Assembly (NCBI GenBank): GCA_029972135.1 | Contig: CP124755.1 | Location: 868,001 to 932,000 of the forward strand | Reading direction: 5' to 3' | DNA from: Candidatus Thiocaldithrix dubininis | Lineage (GTDB): Bacteria; Pseudomonadota; Gammaproteobacteria; Thiotrichales; Thiotrichaceae | Length of the DNA stretch: 64,000 nt | Shown: piece after piece, positions 1 through 9,130 of the stretch | How the letters are laid out: every line of letters begins with the position of its first letter | Numbering within the stretch: the first letter of the stretch is position 1 | Notes under the pieces: model-generated | What the model saw: the letters and a program-made list of their open reading frames with translations, nothing else | Told to the model about the DNA's origin: nothing | Database searches by the model: none | Program-made: the position numbers and the translations under genes

Positions 1-690
1 ATGGGTGAGCAGTCCGATCGAGCCAAAGTATTTGCACAATTACTAGTACATGGCGCACTTAAAGAGAATATTCCTGTTCTATATACAAATGCTACTGAAG
101 CAGAAGCTATTAAATTATTCGCTAATACTTATTTAGCCATGCGAGTTGCTTATTTTAATGAGCTAGATAGTTATGCTGCTGCCCTAGGTCTAGACTCACG
201 GCAAATTATTGAAGGTGTAGGTTTAGATCCACGCATTGGTAGTCATTATAACAATCCATCGTTTGGCTATGGTGGTTACTGTCTACCTAAAGATACCAAG
301 CAATTATTAGCCAATTATAAGAATGTTCCGCAAAATTTAATCCAAGCCATTGTTAATTCTAATTCTACCCGCAAAGACTTTATTGCCGAAAGTATACTAG
401 CTTTAAAACCTAAAGTGGTGGGCATTTACCGACTTATTATGAAATCAGGTTCGGATAATTTTCGGGCATCCTCTATTCAAGGGATAATGAAGCGCCTTAA
501 AGCCAAAGGTATAGAAGTAGTCTTATACGAACCTGAATTTTCAGAAAATAATTTTTTCAACTCACGTGTTATTAAAGATTTAGATGAATTTAAAAGAATG
601 AGTGATGTGGTTGTAGCCAATCGTTTAAGTCAAGATATTCGAGATGTTTCAGACAAAGTCTACACGCGCGATTTATTTGGTAGTGATTAG
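1..690 (+). CDS. ugd: UDP-glucose 6-dehydrogenase, C-terminal part (cut by window edge)
   Basis: This enzyme oxidises UDP-glucose to UDP-glucuronate with two NAD+ in the cytoplasm. The visible 229 residues match the C-terminal 60% of the roughly 388-residue Ugd family. They include the central helix ([14 protein letters not shown], followed by FNELDSYA) and the catalytic cysteine in [15 protein letters not shown] near residue 93. The C-terminal UDP-binding domain contains [19 protein letters not shown]. The N-terminal NAD domain is missing because the gene enters from the left, so the ATG at position 1 is an internal methionine and not the start. The product feeds the UDP-glucuronate 4-epimerase at 2237. 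The DNA is AT-rich, like the first 1 kb of the next gene. Family assignment is very secure. Confidence 0.93.
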   Translation: MGEQSDRAKVFAQLLVHGALKENIPVLYTNATEAEAIKLFANTYLAMRVAYFNELDSYAAALGLDSRQIIEGVGLDPRIGSHYNNPSFGYGGYCLPKDTKQLLANYKNVPQNLIQAIVNSNSTRKDFIAESILALKPKVVGIYRLIMKSGSDNFRASSIQGIMKRLKAKGIEVVLYEPEFSENNFFNSRVIKDLDEFKRMSDVVVANRLSQDIRDVSDKVYTRDLFGSD

Positions 691-721
691 TAATTTCTTC
701 AAAATATAAGCTGTTGATTTT

Positions 722-2107
722 ATGTTAACTATTATTCCTGTGGTTTTATCAGGCGGTTCTGGTACGCGTCTCTGGCCCTTATCTAGAAAGCAAAGACCCA
801 AACAATTTATTCCATTGTTTGGTGAAAAATCTTTATTTCAGATGACTTTAGAACGTTTGCAGGATCATGCTGAAATTAGTTGCCCACTAATTGTGTGCAA
901 TGAAGAACATAGGTTCATGGTAGCTGAACAATTACGTGAAATTAATGTTAAAACGCAGGGCATAATTTTAGAACCTATTGGGCGCAACACAGCTCCTGCG
1001 ATTACCTTAGCTGCTTTATATTTAAAAAAACAAAATTTACAAAAAGATACTTTATTATTAGTGCTACCCGCTGATCATATTATTCAAAATTTAACAACGT
1101 TTTATCAGGCAATAAATACTGCCATACCTTTAGCACAGCAAGGGAATTTAGTAACCTTTGGTATTGTTCCACATAGTCCCGAAACAGGGTACGGTTATAT
1201 TCAGCATGACACACAGCACCATGTTAGACGATTTGTGGAAAAGCCAGACCTAATTACTGCACAAAGCTATTTAGCCTCAGGCGATTATTTATGGAATAGC
1301 GGTATGTTTATGTTTGATACTAAGACATACTTGGAAGAATTGGACAATTATCAATCGGAAATCTTAAAGTTTTGTGGGCAAAGCCTAGAAGAATGTGAGT
1401 TAGATAAAGATTTTATTCGAGTGAATACAGCCAAATTTAGGCAATCGCCTGATATATCCATTGACTATGCGGTCATGGAAAAAACAGATAAGGCTAAAGT
1501 GATACCCTTAGATGCTGGTTGGAATGATGTTGGGGCTTGGTCGGCTGTTTGGGAAGTAGGGAAGGCGAATGAGTCAGGTAATGTCTTAAGGGGTGATGTA
1601 CTTAGCTACGATTCTACTAACAATTTAATCTATAGCGAACAGCGTTTAGTGGCGGTGGTGGGAGTGCATGACTTGGTTGTCGTGGATACTAAAGATGCCA
1701 CATTGGTCGCTCATAAAGATCATGTACAACAAGTCAAACAAATTGTAGATCAATTGAACGTTTTGTGTGAGGCGTATAACGCGCAGTATGGGCGGCAGTA
1801 TGTGAGTGTGATGCCGACCAATTTGTACGGGTCGAATGATAATTATGATCTGGAGACTAGCCATGTCCTCCCGGCCCTGTTGCGTAAGGCGCATGAGGCG
1901 AAGTTGCGTGGGGATAAGGAACTGGTGGTGTGGGGGACGGGTACGCCACGGCGTGAGTTTTTGTATGTGGATGATCTAGCGGATGCCTGTGTGTTTTTGA
2001 TGGAACAGGGTTATGCTGGGTCGTTGCTAAATATTGGCACGGGGCAGGATGTGACGATTCGGGAACTGGCGGAAACGATTATGGATGGGGGGGCGGATTG
2101 TGTTTGA
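722..2107 (+). CDS. Chimeric ORF: ManC nucleotidyltransferase domain joined to the C-terminal part of GDP-L-fucose synthase
   Basis: Residues 1 to about 345 are a mannose-1-phosphate guanylyltransferase domain, which makes GDP-mannose. The signature is seen (LSGGSGTRLWPLSRKQRPKQF), with FVEKP near residue 173 and DAGWNDVGAWSA near 265. Normal ManC continues into a cupin-type phosphomannose isomerase domain of about 110 residues. Here, directly after VKQIVDQLN, the frame instead runs into GDP-L-fucose synthase sequence (AYNAQYG, PTNLYG, YDLETSHVLPALLRK, GTGTPRREFLYVDDLADA). Base composition changes at the same point from AT-rich to G-rich. The ORF stops early at 2107 because of a frameshift. 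The nucleotidyltransferase half may still work alone; the fucose synthase half cannot. A real recombination and an assembly misjoin are both possible. Confidence 0.8.
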   Translation: MLTIIPVVLSGGSGTRLWPLSRKQRPKQFIPLFGEKSLFQMTLERLQDHAEISCPLIVCNEEHRFMVAEQLREINVKTQGIILEPIGRNTAPAITLAALYLKKQNLQKDTLLLVLPADHIIQNLTTFYQAINTAIPLAQQGNLVTFGIVPHSPETGYGYIQHDTQHHVRRFVEKPDLITAQSYLASGDYLWNSGMFMFDTKTYLEELDNYQSEILKFCGQSLEECELDKDFIRVNTAKFRQSPDISIDYAVMEKTDKAKVIPLDAGWNDVGAWSAVWEVGKANESGNVLRGDVLSYDSTNNLIYSEQRLVAVVGVHDLVVVDTKDATLVAHKDHVQQVKQIVDQLNVLCEAYNAQYGRQYVSVMPTNLYGSNDNYDLETSHVLPALLRKAHEAKLRGDKELVVWGTGTPRREFLYVDDLADACVFLMEQGYAGSLLNIGTGQDVTIRELAETIMDGGADCV

Positions 2108-2240
2108 TGCGAGTAAGCCGGATGGGACGATGCGGAAGGTATTGGATGTGTCGCGGTTAAATGCCCTGCATTGGCAAGCCAGTCAGTCACTGTCTGCGGG
2201 AATTGCGGATACTTACAAGGCTTATAGGTCTACATTATGA
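1760..2240 (+). pseudogene. GDP-L-fucose synthase (fcl/wcaG) remnant, C-terminal half, frameshifted
   Basis: The remnant covers roughly residues 155 to the end of the usual 320-residue GDP-L-fucose synthase. The N-terminal Rossmann half and the catalytic Tyr-x-x-x-Lys are absent. The first part is read in the frame of the upstream ManC ORF. After a run of seven G at 2087-2093 the homology continues in another frame from 2091, reading VFDASKPDGTMRKVLDVSRL and ending with TGA at 2238-2240. One G fewer would restore the frame, leaving about four residues short of the family. The restored stop overlaps the next start codon as ATGA, the usual sign of a coupled operon gene. No gmd partner is visible in the window. 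Confidence 0.8.
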
Positions 2241-3241
2241 AAGTACTCGTCACCGGCTCTGCCGGATTCATCGGCTTTTTCCTTGCAAAAGCGTTATTGG
2301 CTCGCGGCGATAGCGTGGTGGGAATTGATAACCTCAACGATTATTACGACCCCGCATTAAAGCAAGCGCGGTTGCGGGATCTAGAGCAGTTTGCACAAAC
2401 GCAGCAGGCAAGCCAGCGTTATACGTTTATCCCGATGGATATGGCAGACCGAGTGGGTATGGCGCAGTTGTTTGAGCGTCATGCGTTTGATGCGGTGGTG
2501 AATCTGGGGGCACAGGCGGGGGTGCGGTATTCGATTGATAACCCGAATGCTTATGTCGATTCTAATGTGGTGGGCTTTGTGAATGTATTGGAAGGTTGCC
2601 GCCACAGTGGGGTGAAGCATTTGGTGTATGCCTCATCAAGTTCGGTATATGGGATGAATGTGAAGCAGCCGTTCAGTACCGCTGACCGAGTGGATTATCC
2701 GATCAGCTTGTATGCTGCCACCAAGAAGTCGAATGAGTTGATGGCGCATACTTACAGCCATTTGTTCAATATACCGACGACGGGTTTGCGCTTTTTTACG
2801 GTGTATGGGCCGTGGGGTAGACCAGACATGGCGTATTTCAAATTTACCAAAGCGATTTTGGCGGGCAAGCCGATTGATATGTATAACCACGGGGATATGC
2901 TGCGGGATTTCACGTATATCGACGATATTATCGAGGGCGTGGTGCGAATTATTGACCGGATTCCACAGCCACAGGTGAATGCGACGACGACGGTAAAAGC
3001 GCCTTATAAGATTTACAATATTGGGAATAATCAGCCGGTGACGTTGCGGCGGTTTATTACAGCGTTGGAAACGGCACTGGGGCAGAAGGCGGTGGAAAAT
3101 CATCTGCCGATGCAGCCGGGGGATGTGCCGGTGACGTATGCGGATGTGGATGAGTTGATTGCGGATGTGGGGTTCAAGCCTGCTACTGAGGTGGAGGATG
3201 GGTTGGAACGGTTTGTGCGGTGGTATCGGGATTACCTTTAA
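2237..3241 (+). CDS. UDP-glucuronate 4-epimerase (NAD-dependent epimerase/dehydratase)
   Basis: This extended short-chain dehydrogenase of 334 residues interconverts UDP-glucuronate and UDP-galacturonate. It starts with the NAD motif TGSAGFIG at residues 7-14. It then shows [12 protein letters not shown], typical of the UDP-glucuronate epimerase branch, SSSSVYG, and the catalytic [20 protein letters not shown] is also characteristic of this branch. The length is normal for the family. Its ATG overlaps the stop of the fucose synthase remnant, so it was probably once co-translated with that gene. The substrate is expected from ugd at the left edge. Substrate specificity is inferred from family resemblance. 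Confidence 0.88.
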   Translation: MKVLVTGSAGFIGFFLAKALLARGDSVVGIDNLNDYYDPALKQARLRDLEQFAQTQQASQRYTFIPMDMADRVGMAQLFERHAFDAVVNLGAQAGVRYSIDNPNAYVDSNVVGFVNVLEGCRHSGVKHLVYASSSSVYGMNVKQPFSTADRVDYPISLYAATKKSNELMAHTYSHLFNIPTTGLRFFTVYGPWGRPDMAYFKFTKAILAGKPIDMYNHGDMLRDFTYIDDIIEGVVRIIDRIPQPQVNATTTVKAPYKIYNIGNNQPVTLRRFITALETALGQKAVENHLPMQPGDVPVTYADVDELIADVGFKPATEVEDGLERFVRWYRDYL

Positions 3242-3258
3242 GTTTGGATAAAGACACG

Positions 3259-4536
3259 ATGAAAACAATTGAAGAATCTACGTTAGCCATTATTGGCTTA
3301 GGCTATGTCGGGCTGCCGTTAGCGGTCGAATTTGGCAGAATCCTCCCCACTATCGGCTTTGACATTAACAAAGCACGGATTGAGGAACTCAAAAGCGGTA
3401 ATGACCATACGCTGGAAACCACGCCAGAGGAGTTACAAGCGGCGAAGCACTTAAGTTACACCACGCAGTTGGATGATTTGCGTGATGCTAATGTTTTCAT
3501 CGTGACTGTGCCAACACCCATTGATGAGCACAAACGCCCTGACCTTACCCCGTTGATCAAAGCCAGTGAAAGCCTTGGCAAGGTCATCAAACGTGGTGAT
3601 GTGGTGATTTATGAATCTACCGTCTACCCCGGTGCGACAGAAGAAGATTGTATTCCAGTGATTGAACGGGTGTCTGGGCTGACGTTTAACGTGGATTTCT
3701 TTGCGGGCTACTCGCCGGAGCGGATTAACCCCGGTGACAAAGAGCATCGCTTGCCAACCATTAAGAAAGTGACTTCTGGCTCTACCCCTGAGGTGGCGGA
3801 TTTTGTAGATGCACTCTATCAACGCATTATCACCGCTGGTACGCATAAAGCTACGAGTATTAAAGTAGCGGAAGCCGCCAAAGTTATTGAAAACACCCAA
3901 CGCGATTTGAATATTGCATTAATCAATGAGCTGGCAGTGATTTTTAATCGTATGGGTATTGATACTGAATCTGTGTTGTTGGCGGCGGGTACAAAATGGA
4001 ACTTCTTACCCTTCCGCCCCGGTTTGGTTGGTGGGCACTGCATCGGAGTTGACCCGTATTACCTGACCCATAAAGCGCAATCTTTGGGTTATCACCCTGA
4101 AGTGATCCTAGCGGGGCGGCGCATTAATGACGGCATGGGTGCTTATGTGGTATCGCAACTGATCAAGGCAATGTTGAAGCAGCGTATTCAGGTAGAAGGC
4201 GCAAAAGTGCTGGTAATGGGCTTGACCTTTAAGGAAAACTGCCCTGATTTACGCAATACTCGTGTAGTGGATATTTTGAAAGAGTTGTGCGAGTACGATA
4301 TTAAGGCGGATGTGTATGATCCTTGGGTATCGGTTGAAGAGGCACGGCATGAATACCAAATCACGCCAATACTTGAGCCGCTACAAGGGGCTTATGATGC
4401 GATTATCTTAGCAGTTGGGCATCAGCAGTTTAAGGAAATGGGCATAGATGGCATTCGTGGTTTAGGGAAAAAGGTGCATATAGTTTATGATGTAAAATAT
4501 GTATTTCCTGCCGATGCTTCGGATTTGAGATTGTAA
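3259..4536 (+). CDS. tviB: UDP-N-acetyl-hexosamine 6-dehydrogenase, TviB/WbpO type
   Basis: This nucleotide-sugar dehydrogenase of 425 residues most likely oxidises C6 of UDP-GlcNAc or UDP-GalNAc to the uronic acid. It shows the Rossmann motif [11 protein letters not shown], the block [19 protein letters not shown], and a second-domain [19 protein letters not shown] with the catalytic cysteine. These features place it in the Vi-antigen TviB/WbpO branch rather than with Ugd. An in-frame ATG at 3220 lies inside the preceding gene, so I chose ATG 3259, which begins [20 protein letters not shown] as expected. It sits just before a TviC/WbpP-like epimerase, and the pair would yield UDP-N-acetylgalactosaminuronate. 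Confidence 0.88.
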   Translation: MKTIEESTLAIIGLGYVGLPLAVEFGRILPTIGFDINKARIEELKSGNDHTLETTPEELQAAKHLSYTTQLDDLRDANVFIVTVPTPIDEHKRPDLTPLIKASESLGKVIKRGDVVIYESTVYPGATEEDCIPVIERVSGLTFNVDFFAGYSPERINPGDKEHRLPTIKKVTSGSTPEVADFVDALYQRIITAGTHKATSIKVAEAAKVIENTQRDLNIALINELAVIFNRMGIDTESVLLAAGTKWNFLPFRPGLVGGHCIGVDPYYLTHKAQSLGYHPEVILAGRRINDGMGAYVVSQLIKAMLKQRIQVEGAKVLVMGLTFKENCPDLRNTRVVDILKELCEYDIKADVYDPWVSVEEARHEYQITPILEPLQGAYDAIILAVGHQQFKEMGIDGIRGLGKKVHIVYDVKYVFPADASDLRL

Positions 4537-4542
4537 AGACAC

Positions 4543-4578
4543 ACCTCACCCTAACCCTATCCTCAACAGGAGATGGAA
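4543..4578 (+). repeat. Degenerate interspersed palindromic repeat that supplies a ribosome binding site
   Basis: The intergenic sequence contains CTCACCCTAACCCTATCCTC, then a short loop and AGGAGATGG. It resembles the common proteobacterial intergenic repeat in which CCTCACCCTAACCCTCTCCC faces GGGAGAGG. This copy has a damaged stem. The AGGAG of its right arm lies about 20 bases before the next start codon, and GGAATAAGAGA lies closer. Assignment is by recollection of the consensus only. Confidence 0.35.
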
Positions 4579-4592
4579 TAAGAGATATTCTG

Positions 4593-5621
4593 ATGACAGC
4601 TTACGAAACTTTACTTGCTACCCTACCCTCACAGCCTAAGACTTGGTTGATCACGGGTGTTGCGGGGTTTATTGGCTCTAACTTGCTGGAAACGTTGCTG
4701 AAGCTTAACCAGCGCGTGGTGGGCTTAGATAACTTCGCGACTGGGCACCAGCATAATCTGGATGAGGTGCAAAGCCTTGTCAGTGGCGAGCAGTGGGCAA
4801 ACTTCCGGTTTATACGCGGGGATATTCGCCAACTGAATGATTGCCAAGCGGCGTGTGAGGGTGTGGACTATGTATTGCACCAAGCGGCGTTAGGTAGTGT
4901 GCCACGTTCATTGGAAGACCCGATCACCACGAATGGCACTAATATTGATGGCTTTTTGAATATGTTGGTGGCGGCTCGGGATGCGCAGGTGAAACGCTTT
5001 GTGTATGCGGCTTCTAGCTCTACGTATGGGGATCACCCTGCTCTGCCTAAAATTGAGGAAAACATTGGTAAGCCATTGTCGCCGTATGCCGTCACTAAGT
5101 ATGTGAATGAGTTGTATGCGGATGTGTTTGCACGGGCATATGGGTTTAATACGATTGGATTACGTTATTTCAATATCTTTGGCAAACGCCAAGACCCAAA
5201 TGGGGCGTATGCGGCGGTGATTCCCAAATGGATTGCCAGTATGATTAAAGGCGAGCCGGTTTATATTAATGGCGATGGCGAAACTAGCCGTGATTTTTGT
5301 TATATCGACAATGCGGTGCAGGCTAATTTACTGGCGGCAACTACAGAAAATCTTGATGCGACGAATCAGGTTTATAATGTGGCGGTAGGTGATCGCACCA
5401 CGCTGAATGAGTTGTTCTGGCATTTGCATGAGAAATTATTACCGCGTTTTGCACATTTGCAAGGATTTGAGCCTACTTATCGGGATTTTCGGGCGGGAGA
5501 TGTTAGGCATTCGTTGGCGGATGTGGGTAAATCTACAAGATTGTTAAAGTATCATCCTCAATATCGAATTGATGATGGTTTAAACAAGTCTATGGAATTC
5601 TATAAAAGAATAATAAAATAG
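4593..5621 (+). CDS. tviC: UDP-N-acetylglucosamine 4-epimerase, TviC/WbpP type
   Basis: This extended SDR enzyme of 342 residues would convert UDP-GlcNAc to UDP-GalNAc, or the corresponding uronic acids. Visible motifs are [16 protein letters not shown] near residue 21, [11 protein letters not shown], the catalytic AASSSTYGD and YAVTKYVNE, and [21 protein letters not shown]. Together these are diagnostic of the WbpP/TviC group of 4-epimerases that accept N-acetylated sugars. The length fits the family. It follows the TviB-type dehydrogenase by 56 bases and ends immediately before the Wzx gene, where the base composition changes sharply to AT-rich DNA. Confidence 0.88.
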   Translation: MTAYETLLATLPSQPKTWLITGVAGFIGSNLLETLLKLNQRVVGLDNFATGHQHNLDEVQSLVSGEQWANFRFIRGDIRQLNDCQAACEGVDYVLHQAALGSVPRSLEDPITTNGTNIDGFLNMLVAARDAQVKRFVYAASSSTYGDHPALPKIEENIGKPLSPYAVTKYVNELYADVFARAYGFNTIGLRYFNIFGKRQDPNGAYAAVIPKWIASMIKGEPVYINGDGETSRDFCYIDNAVQANLLAATTENLDATNQVYNVAVGDRTTLNELFWHLHEKLLPRFAHLQGFEPTYRDFRAGDVRHSLADVGKSTRLLKYHPQYRIDDGLNKSMEFYKRIIK

Positions 5622-6974
5622 ATGAAGAAATTTATCATAAACCTATTGAAATATCAGAGATATTCCCCTGAAGATGAATTAATTAAAAAAATATTTAAAA
5701 ATTCCAGCATATTACTCTTAGGTAATATAATTTCTTCCATTTTAGGTGTAATTTCCATTATTTTAACTGCAAAATCACTAGGGGCTGAACAGTTTGGCAT
5801 ATTAATTCTTATTACAACATATGTTTTAATTATTGATAAGTTAGTAAACTTCCAGAGCTGGCAAGCCATTATAAAATATGGTGCTGGTGCTCTGGAGATG
5901 AATAAAAGTAATGATTTTAAATCACTGTTGAAATTTGGCTTTACACTAGACATAAGCACAGCAATTATTGGTACTTTCATAGCAGTTATAACAGTATCGT
6001 TTATGGGTAAATGGCTACATTGGGAACAAGATCATATTACTTATGCCATATTTTATAGTTTTATAATTATTTCTCATATAAATGGTACGCCTATAGCTAT
6101 ATTACGACTTTTTGGCAATTTCAAAGCTATAGCTACGCAGCAAGTTATAGCATCTCTAATAAAACTAGTAGGTGTCTCCATTGCATGGATTTCAAACATT
6201 GGCTTATATGGTTTTTTAATTATCTGGGCTATAACAGATGTAGCTGGAAATTTATTATTAATCCATAACTCAAAAAAAGAACTAAAAAATCAAAAAATTC
6301 GTCACATATTCTTTGTAAAAAAATCTAAAATAAAAGATCAATTTCAAGGAATATGGGGGTTTTTATGGACTACACAGATTCATTCATCTGTAAAAATTGG
6401 TCTAAATGATTTGGATATAATTATCATTGGAATTTTAACCGGGCCATCTAATGCAGGAATTTATAAAATGGTTAAAACAATGGGTGGCTTATTTGCCCGC
6501 ATTAGTGATCCACTATATCAAACCATATTACCTGAGTTTTCTAGGCTTATCGTTAGGAACGATTATGGTAATATATTAAATTTAATAAAAAAACCAATTA
6601 AATTTATTTCGTTATTTTCAATATTATCTATTTCTATTTTCTATTTTTTTGGTGAAAAAATAATTACATTAATATTAACTGATGAATATATAGATGCATA
6701 TCTTCCGGCAATATTCTATCTAATTGCCATAAGCATAGGCATGGTAACATTTAGTTTTCATCCTTTTTTGTTAGCACATGGAAAAGCTTTCAGGTCACTT
6801 TTAATATTGATAATATCAACGTTTTTTTATGTGCCTGCATTAATATATGGCGTTGAAAATCTATCATTAATAGGTGCATCTTTGTCTTATATATTCTTTT
6901 ACGTATGCTGGTCTTTGATGCAACTATTTTCGGTATCAACAATAGTTAAAGAGTTTAAAAATGAATCAAAGTAA
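5622..6974 (+). CDS. wzx: Wzx-type polysaccharide repeat-unit flippase
   Basis: This is a 450-residue integral membrane protein with about 12 to 14 hydrophobic segments. It begins with a short basic amphipathic region and SILLLGNIISSILGVISIIL. The layout and the loop KMVKTMGGLFARISDPLYQTILPEFSRL fit the polysaccharide-transport (MOP/PST) flippase family, which moves undecaprenyl-PP-linked repeat units across the inner membrane. It starts one base after the epimerase stop and overlaps the following methyltransferase by 14 bases. The gene is strongly AT-rich, as usual for wzx, and marks the left end of the AT-rich island 5622-11910. Individual sequence conservation in this family is low, so the family is secure but the substrate is unknown. 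Confidence 0.85.
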   Translation: MKKFIINLLKYQRYSPEDELIKKIFKNSSILLLGNIISSILGVISIILTAKSLGAEQFGILILITTYVLIIDKLVNFQSWQAIIKYGAGALEMNKSNDFKSLLKFGFTLDISTAIIGTFIAVITVSFMGKWLHWEQDHITYAIFYSFIIISHINGTPIAILRLFGNFKAIATQQVIASLIKLVGVSIAWISNIGLYGFLIIWAITDVAGNLLLIHNSKKELKNQKIRHIFFVKKSKIKDQFQGIWGFLWTTQIHSSVKIGLNDLDIIIIGILTGPSNAGIYKMVKTMGGLFARISDPLYQTILPEFSRLIVRNDYGNILNLIKKPIKFISLFSILSISIFYFFGEKIITLILTDEYIDAYLPAIFYLIAISIGMVTFSFHPFLLAHGKAFRSLLILIISTFFYVPALIYGVENLSLIGASLSYIFFYVCWSLMQLFSVSTIVKEFKNESK

Positions 6975-7719
6975 ATTTGACATCCAAAATTCTCAGTACA
7001 ATTTTCCTTATCACTACATACCAGAATTTGACAATGAAGGTAGAATTAAATTAACAAGGAGTCTAAAATGGGGGTTGGAGTATCTTTGTTATCAAAAACA
7101 TCTACATGAGAATGTTATTGATATGGAGCCAGTGTCTGTATTAGAGATAGGTTGTGGTGATGGCTTTTTCATTGGAAATCTACCAGACTCTATCACTAAA
7201 AAAGTAGGCATCGATCTTTCATCTGAAGCTATTAATTTTGCTAAAGCATTTCATCCAAACTGTGTTTTCTACACAAAAAACATAAGTGAAATTAATGATG
7301 AATTTGAAGTAATTATTGCAATAGAAGTAATAGAGCATATACCTGAAAATATTTTGAATTCTTTTTTTCAAGATACTTTTGAGAGAATGTCTAATAATAG
7401 CACTTTAATAATTTCTGTTCCAACCACAGTTCTACCACTAAATAGTAAACACTACCGGCATTACACGAAAGAGATTTTAGTAGAACAATTAAAGAAAAGT
7501 GGTGTTTCATTCAAAATAAAAAAAATAGAATACATATACAAAGACTCTTTTTTTATAAAAATATACAGGAGACTTATTGATAATAAATTATTTTCATTAG
7601 AAATAAAACCAATAACTAATTTTTTTTGGAGATCTGTTTGGAAAAAGCATCGTATAGCATCAAAAAATAATGGGCATCATTTGATAGCATATATTGAAAA
7701 AACAGCCGTGTTTAAATAA
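6961..7719 (+). CDS. Class I SAM-dependent methyltransferase in the polysaccharide cluster
   Basis: This 252-residue protein has a UbiG/methyltransferase type-11-like core. The SAM-binding motif is VLEIGCGDGFFIGNL near residue 60, followed by GIDLSSEAINFAK and the acidic post-motif IIAIEVIEHIPENIL. The short stretch HYRHYTKE is common in methyltransferases of polysaccharide loci. It probably methylates a sugar residue of the repeat unit or a chain end, but the acceptor cannot be read from the sequence. The start codon lies 14 bases inside the wzx gene, suggesting coupled translation. Confidence 0.8.
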   Translation: MNQSKFDIQNSQYNFPYHYIPEFDNEGRIKLTRSLKWGLEYLCYQKHLHENVIDMEPVSVLEIGCGDGFFIGNLPDSITKKVGIDLSSEAINFAKAFHPNCVFYTKNISEINDEFEVIIAIEVIEHIPENILNSFFQDTFERMSNNSTLIISVPTTVLPLNSKHYRHYTKEILVEQLKKSGVSFKIKKIEYIYKDSFFIKIYRRLIDNKLFSLEIKPITNFFWRSVWKKHRIASKNNGHHLIAYIEKTAVFK

Positions 7720-7867
7720 CAGTAACCATATTGAGATTTAGTTAAGTCTACTAAATAATTAGTCATTGTGGTTAGTTAGAAACTCAAATTCATATTAAAA
7801 TTAACTTTTATTTATTCACCTTGAAAAATAAAAACATGACTAATTTTATCGGGAAGTTTTTATTATT

Positions 7868-9130
7868 ATGAAAACTAGGATATTAATTAAAACTTCTCAA
7901 ATATCATCTGCTCTCCTCTTTTTTGCATTGTTTATGGTTTTATACGGACCAAGACTTAAAGTAATCGATTTAATGAGTGCGGCAACGACAATAACATCAA
8001 TTATTGTTTTTCTTAAATTTTTTTCGAAAGGGAAAATTTTTTATGGGAATCTATCATTCACAATAATATACTGTTTTTTAATTTTTTCTTATGCATTGGT
8101 TCATTATTCATTCAGCACAAATGACACAACTGGCATAACTCTAGCACTAAAGCTAATAATCTACGCGGCATCAGCTCAATTCATAATAAGTTCTTACCAA
8201 AAAAGATATGGGGGAAAGTGGCTTTTTTACCTACTAAATCACATTGTAATATGTACTGTCATCAATGGACTCTTTGTAATCATATTTTTCCTATTTCCAA
8301 CTTCCGCAAGCTTAGCTGCATCGATTCTTGATTACACAAATCAAAATGACTGGATTATTACACAGCATCGAATCTTTGATTTAAGCATGGGAGGAGGCTC
8401 ATCTGGATCATATGTTTTCTCTATAGTTTTTATTATTGGACTATTTAAACTAAAACATGAAAATAACAAACTTAATTATATTTATCTCTTTATAATTCTT
8501 TTATCGACCGCACTCATGGGAAGAGCTGGGTTTTATTTTGAATTGTTATATATTTTATTATTCTTATTTACAAGAAAAATAAGTATCGGTTTATTTCTTT
8601 TTTACATTAGTCTGCCGCTCATATTAATAACACTAAGTTTAAATATTGAACAAATACTTCAAGTCATAAAAACCACCGCAATATCTAACCCATTCTTCGC
8701 ATGGTCATTTGAGGCATTAATTTCATACATAGAATTTCAAGAATTTACTACAGGTTCTCAAAATGCCTTAAATAGTATGTGGCATATCCCCAGTAATCAA
8801 TTTCATTTATTTTTTGGTGATGGTAACTTTGGCAGAACTGAACATTTAGCATATGTTGCATCAGATATTGGTTATGTTCGTCTTTTATACGCTTTAGGTA
8901 TATTCGGAACAATTCTAATAATAGCTCCAATCATCTTGCTTATAGTAAAAATAATTAACCAACATAACAAGGATGTTATAAATTTCAAATGGATAGCAAT
9001 AGTCACCTTAGCGTCACTATTTATATTTAACTTAAAGGAACTTCACATTGCATCCCGAGGAAGTGGAGTTTTAATTTTCTTAATTATTTATGTAGCTATT
9101 AGCTTAAATAAGGAAAAAATAAATGCGTAA
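7868..9130 (+). CDS. wzy: Wzy-like O-antigen/capsule polymerase
   Basis: This 420-residue protein has around 10 to 12 predicted transmembrane stretches and a large loop between about residues 265 and 330, the usual architecture of Wzy polymerases and WaaL-like ligases. The region LLSTALMGRAGFYFELLYI resembles the conserved Arg-containing part of these proteins. It would polymerise undecaprenyl-linked repeat units at the periplasmic face. The assignment rests on topology, low GC content and position between Wzx and glycosyltransferases, not on a firm motif. A 148-base AT-rich gap precedes it, so it may have its own promoter, though I see no clear one. Its stop overlaps the next gene by 8 bases. 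Confidence 0.72.
   Translation: MKTRILIKTSQISSALLFFALFMVLYGPRLKVIDLMSAATTITSIIVFLKFFSKGKIFYGNLSFTIIYCFLIFSYALVHYSFSTNDTTGITLALKLIIYAASAQFIISSYQKRYGGKWLFYLLNHIVICTVINGLFVIIFFLFPTSASLAASILDYTNQNDWIITQHRIFDLSMGGGSSGSYVFSIVFIIGLFKLKHENNKLNYIYLFIILLSTALMGRAGFYFELLYILLFLFTRKISIGLFLFYISLPLILITLSLNIEQILQVIKTTAISNPFFAWSFEALISYIEFQEFTTGSQNALNSMWHIPSNQFHLFFGDGNFGRTEHLAYVASDIGYVRLLYALGIFGTILIIAPIILLIVKIINQHNKDVINFKWIAIVTLASLFIFNLKELHIASRGSGVLIFLIIYVAISLNKEKINA

Noticed and set aside
2636-3268. 210-codon open frame on the minus strand
   Set aside because: It is antisense to the UDP-glucuronate epimerase gene, and its translation is Arg/His/Ile-rich with no recognisable motif, as expected of a shadow frame in G-rich DNA.
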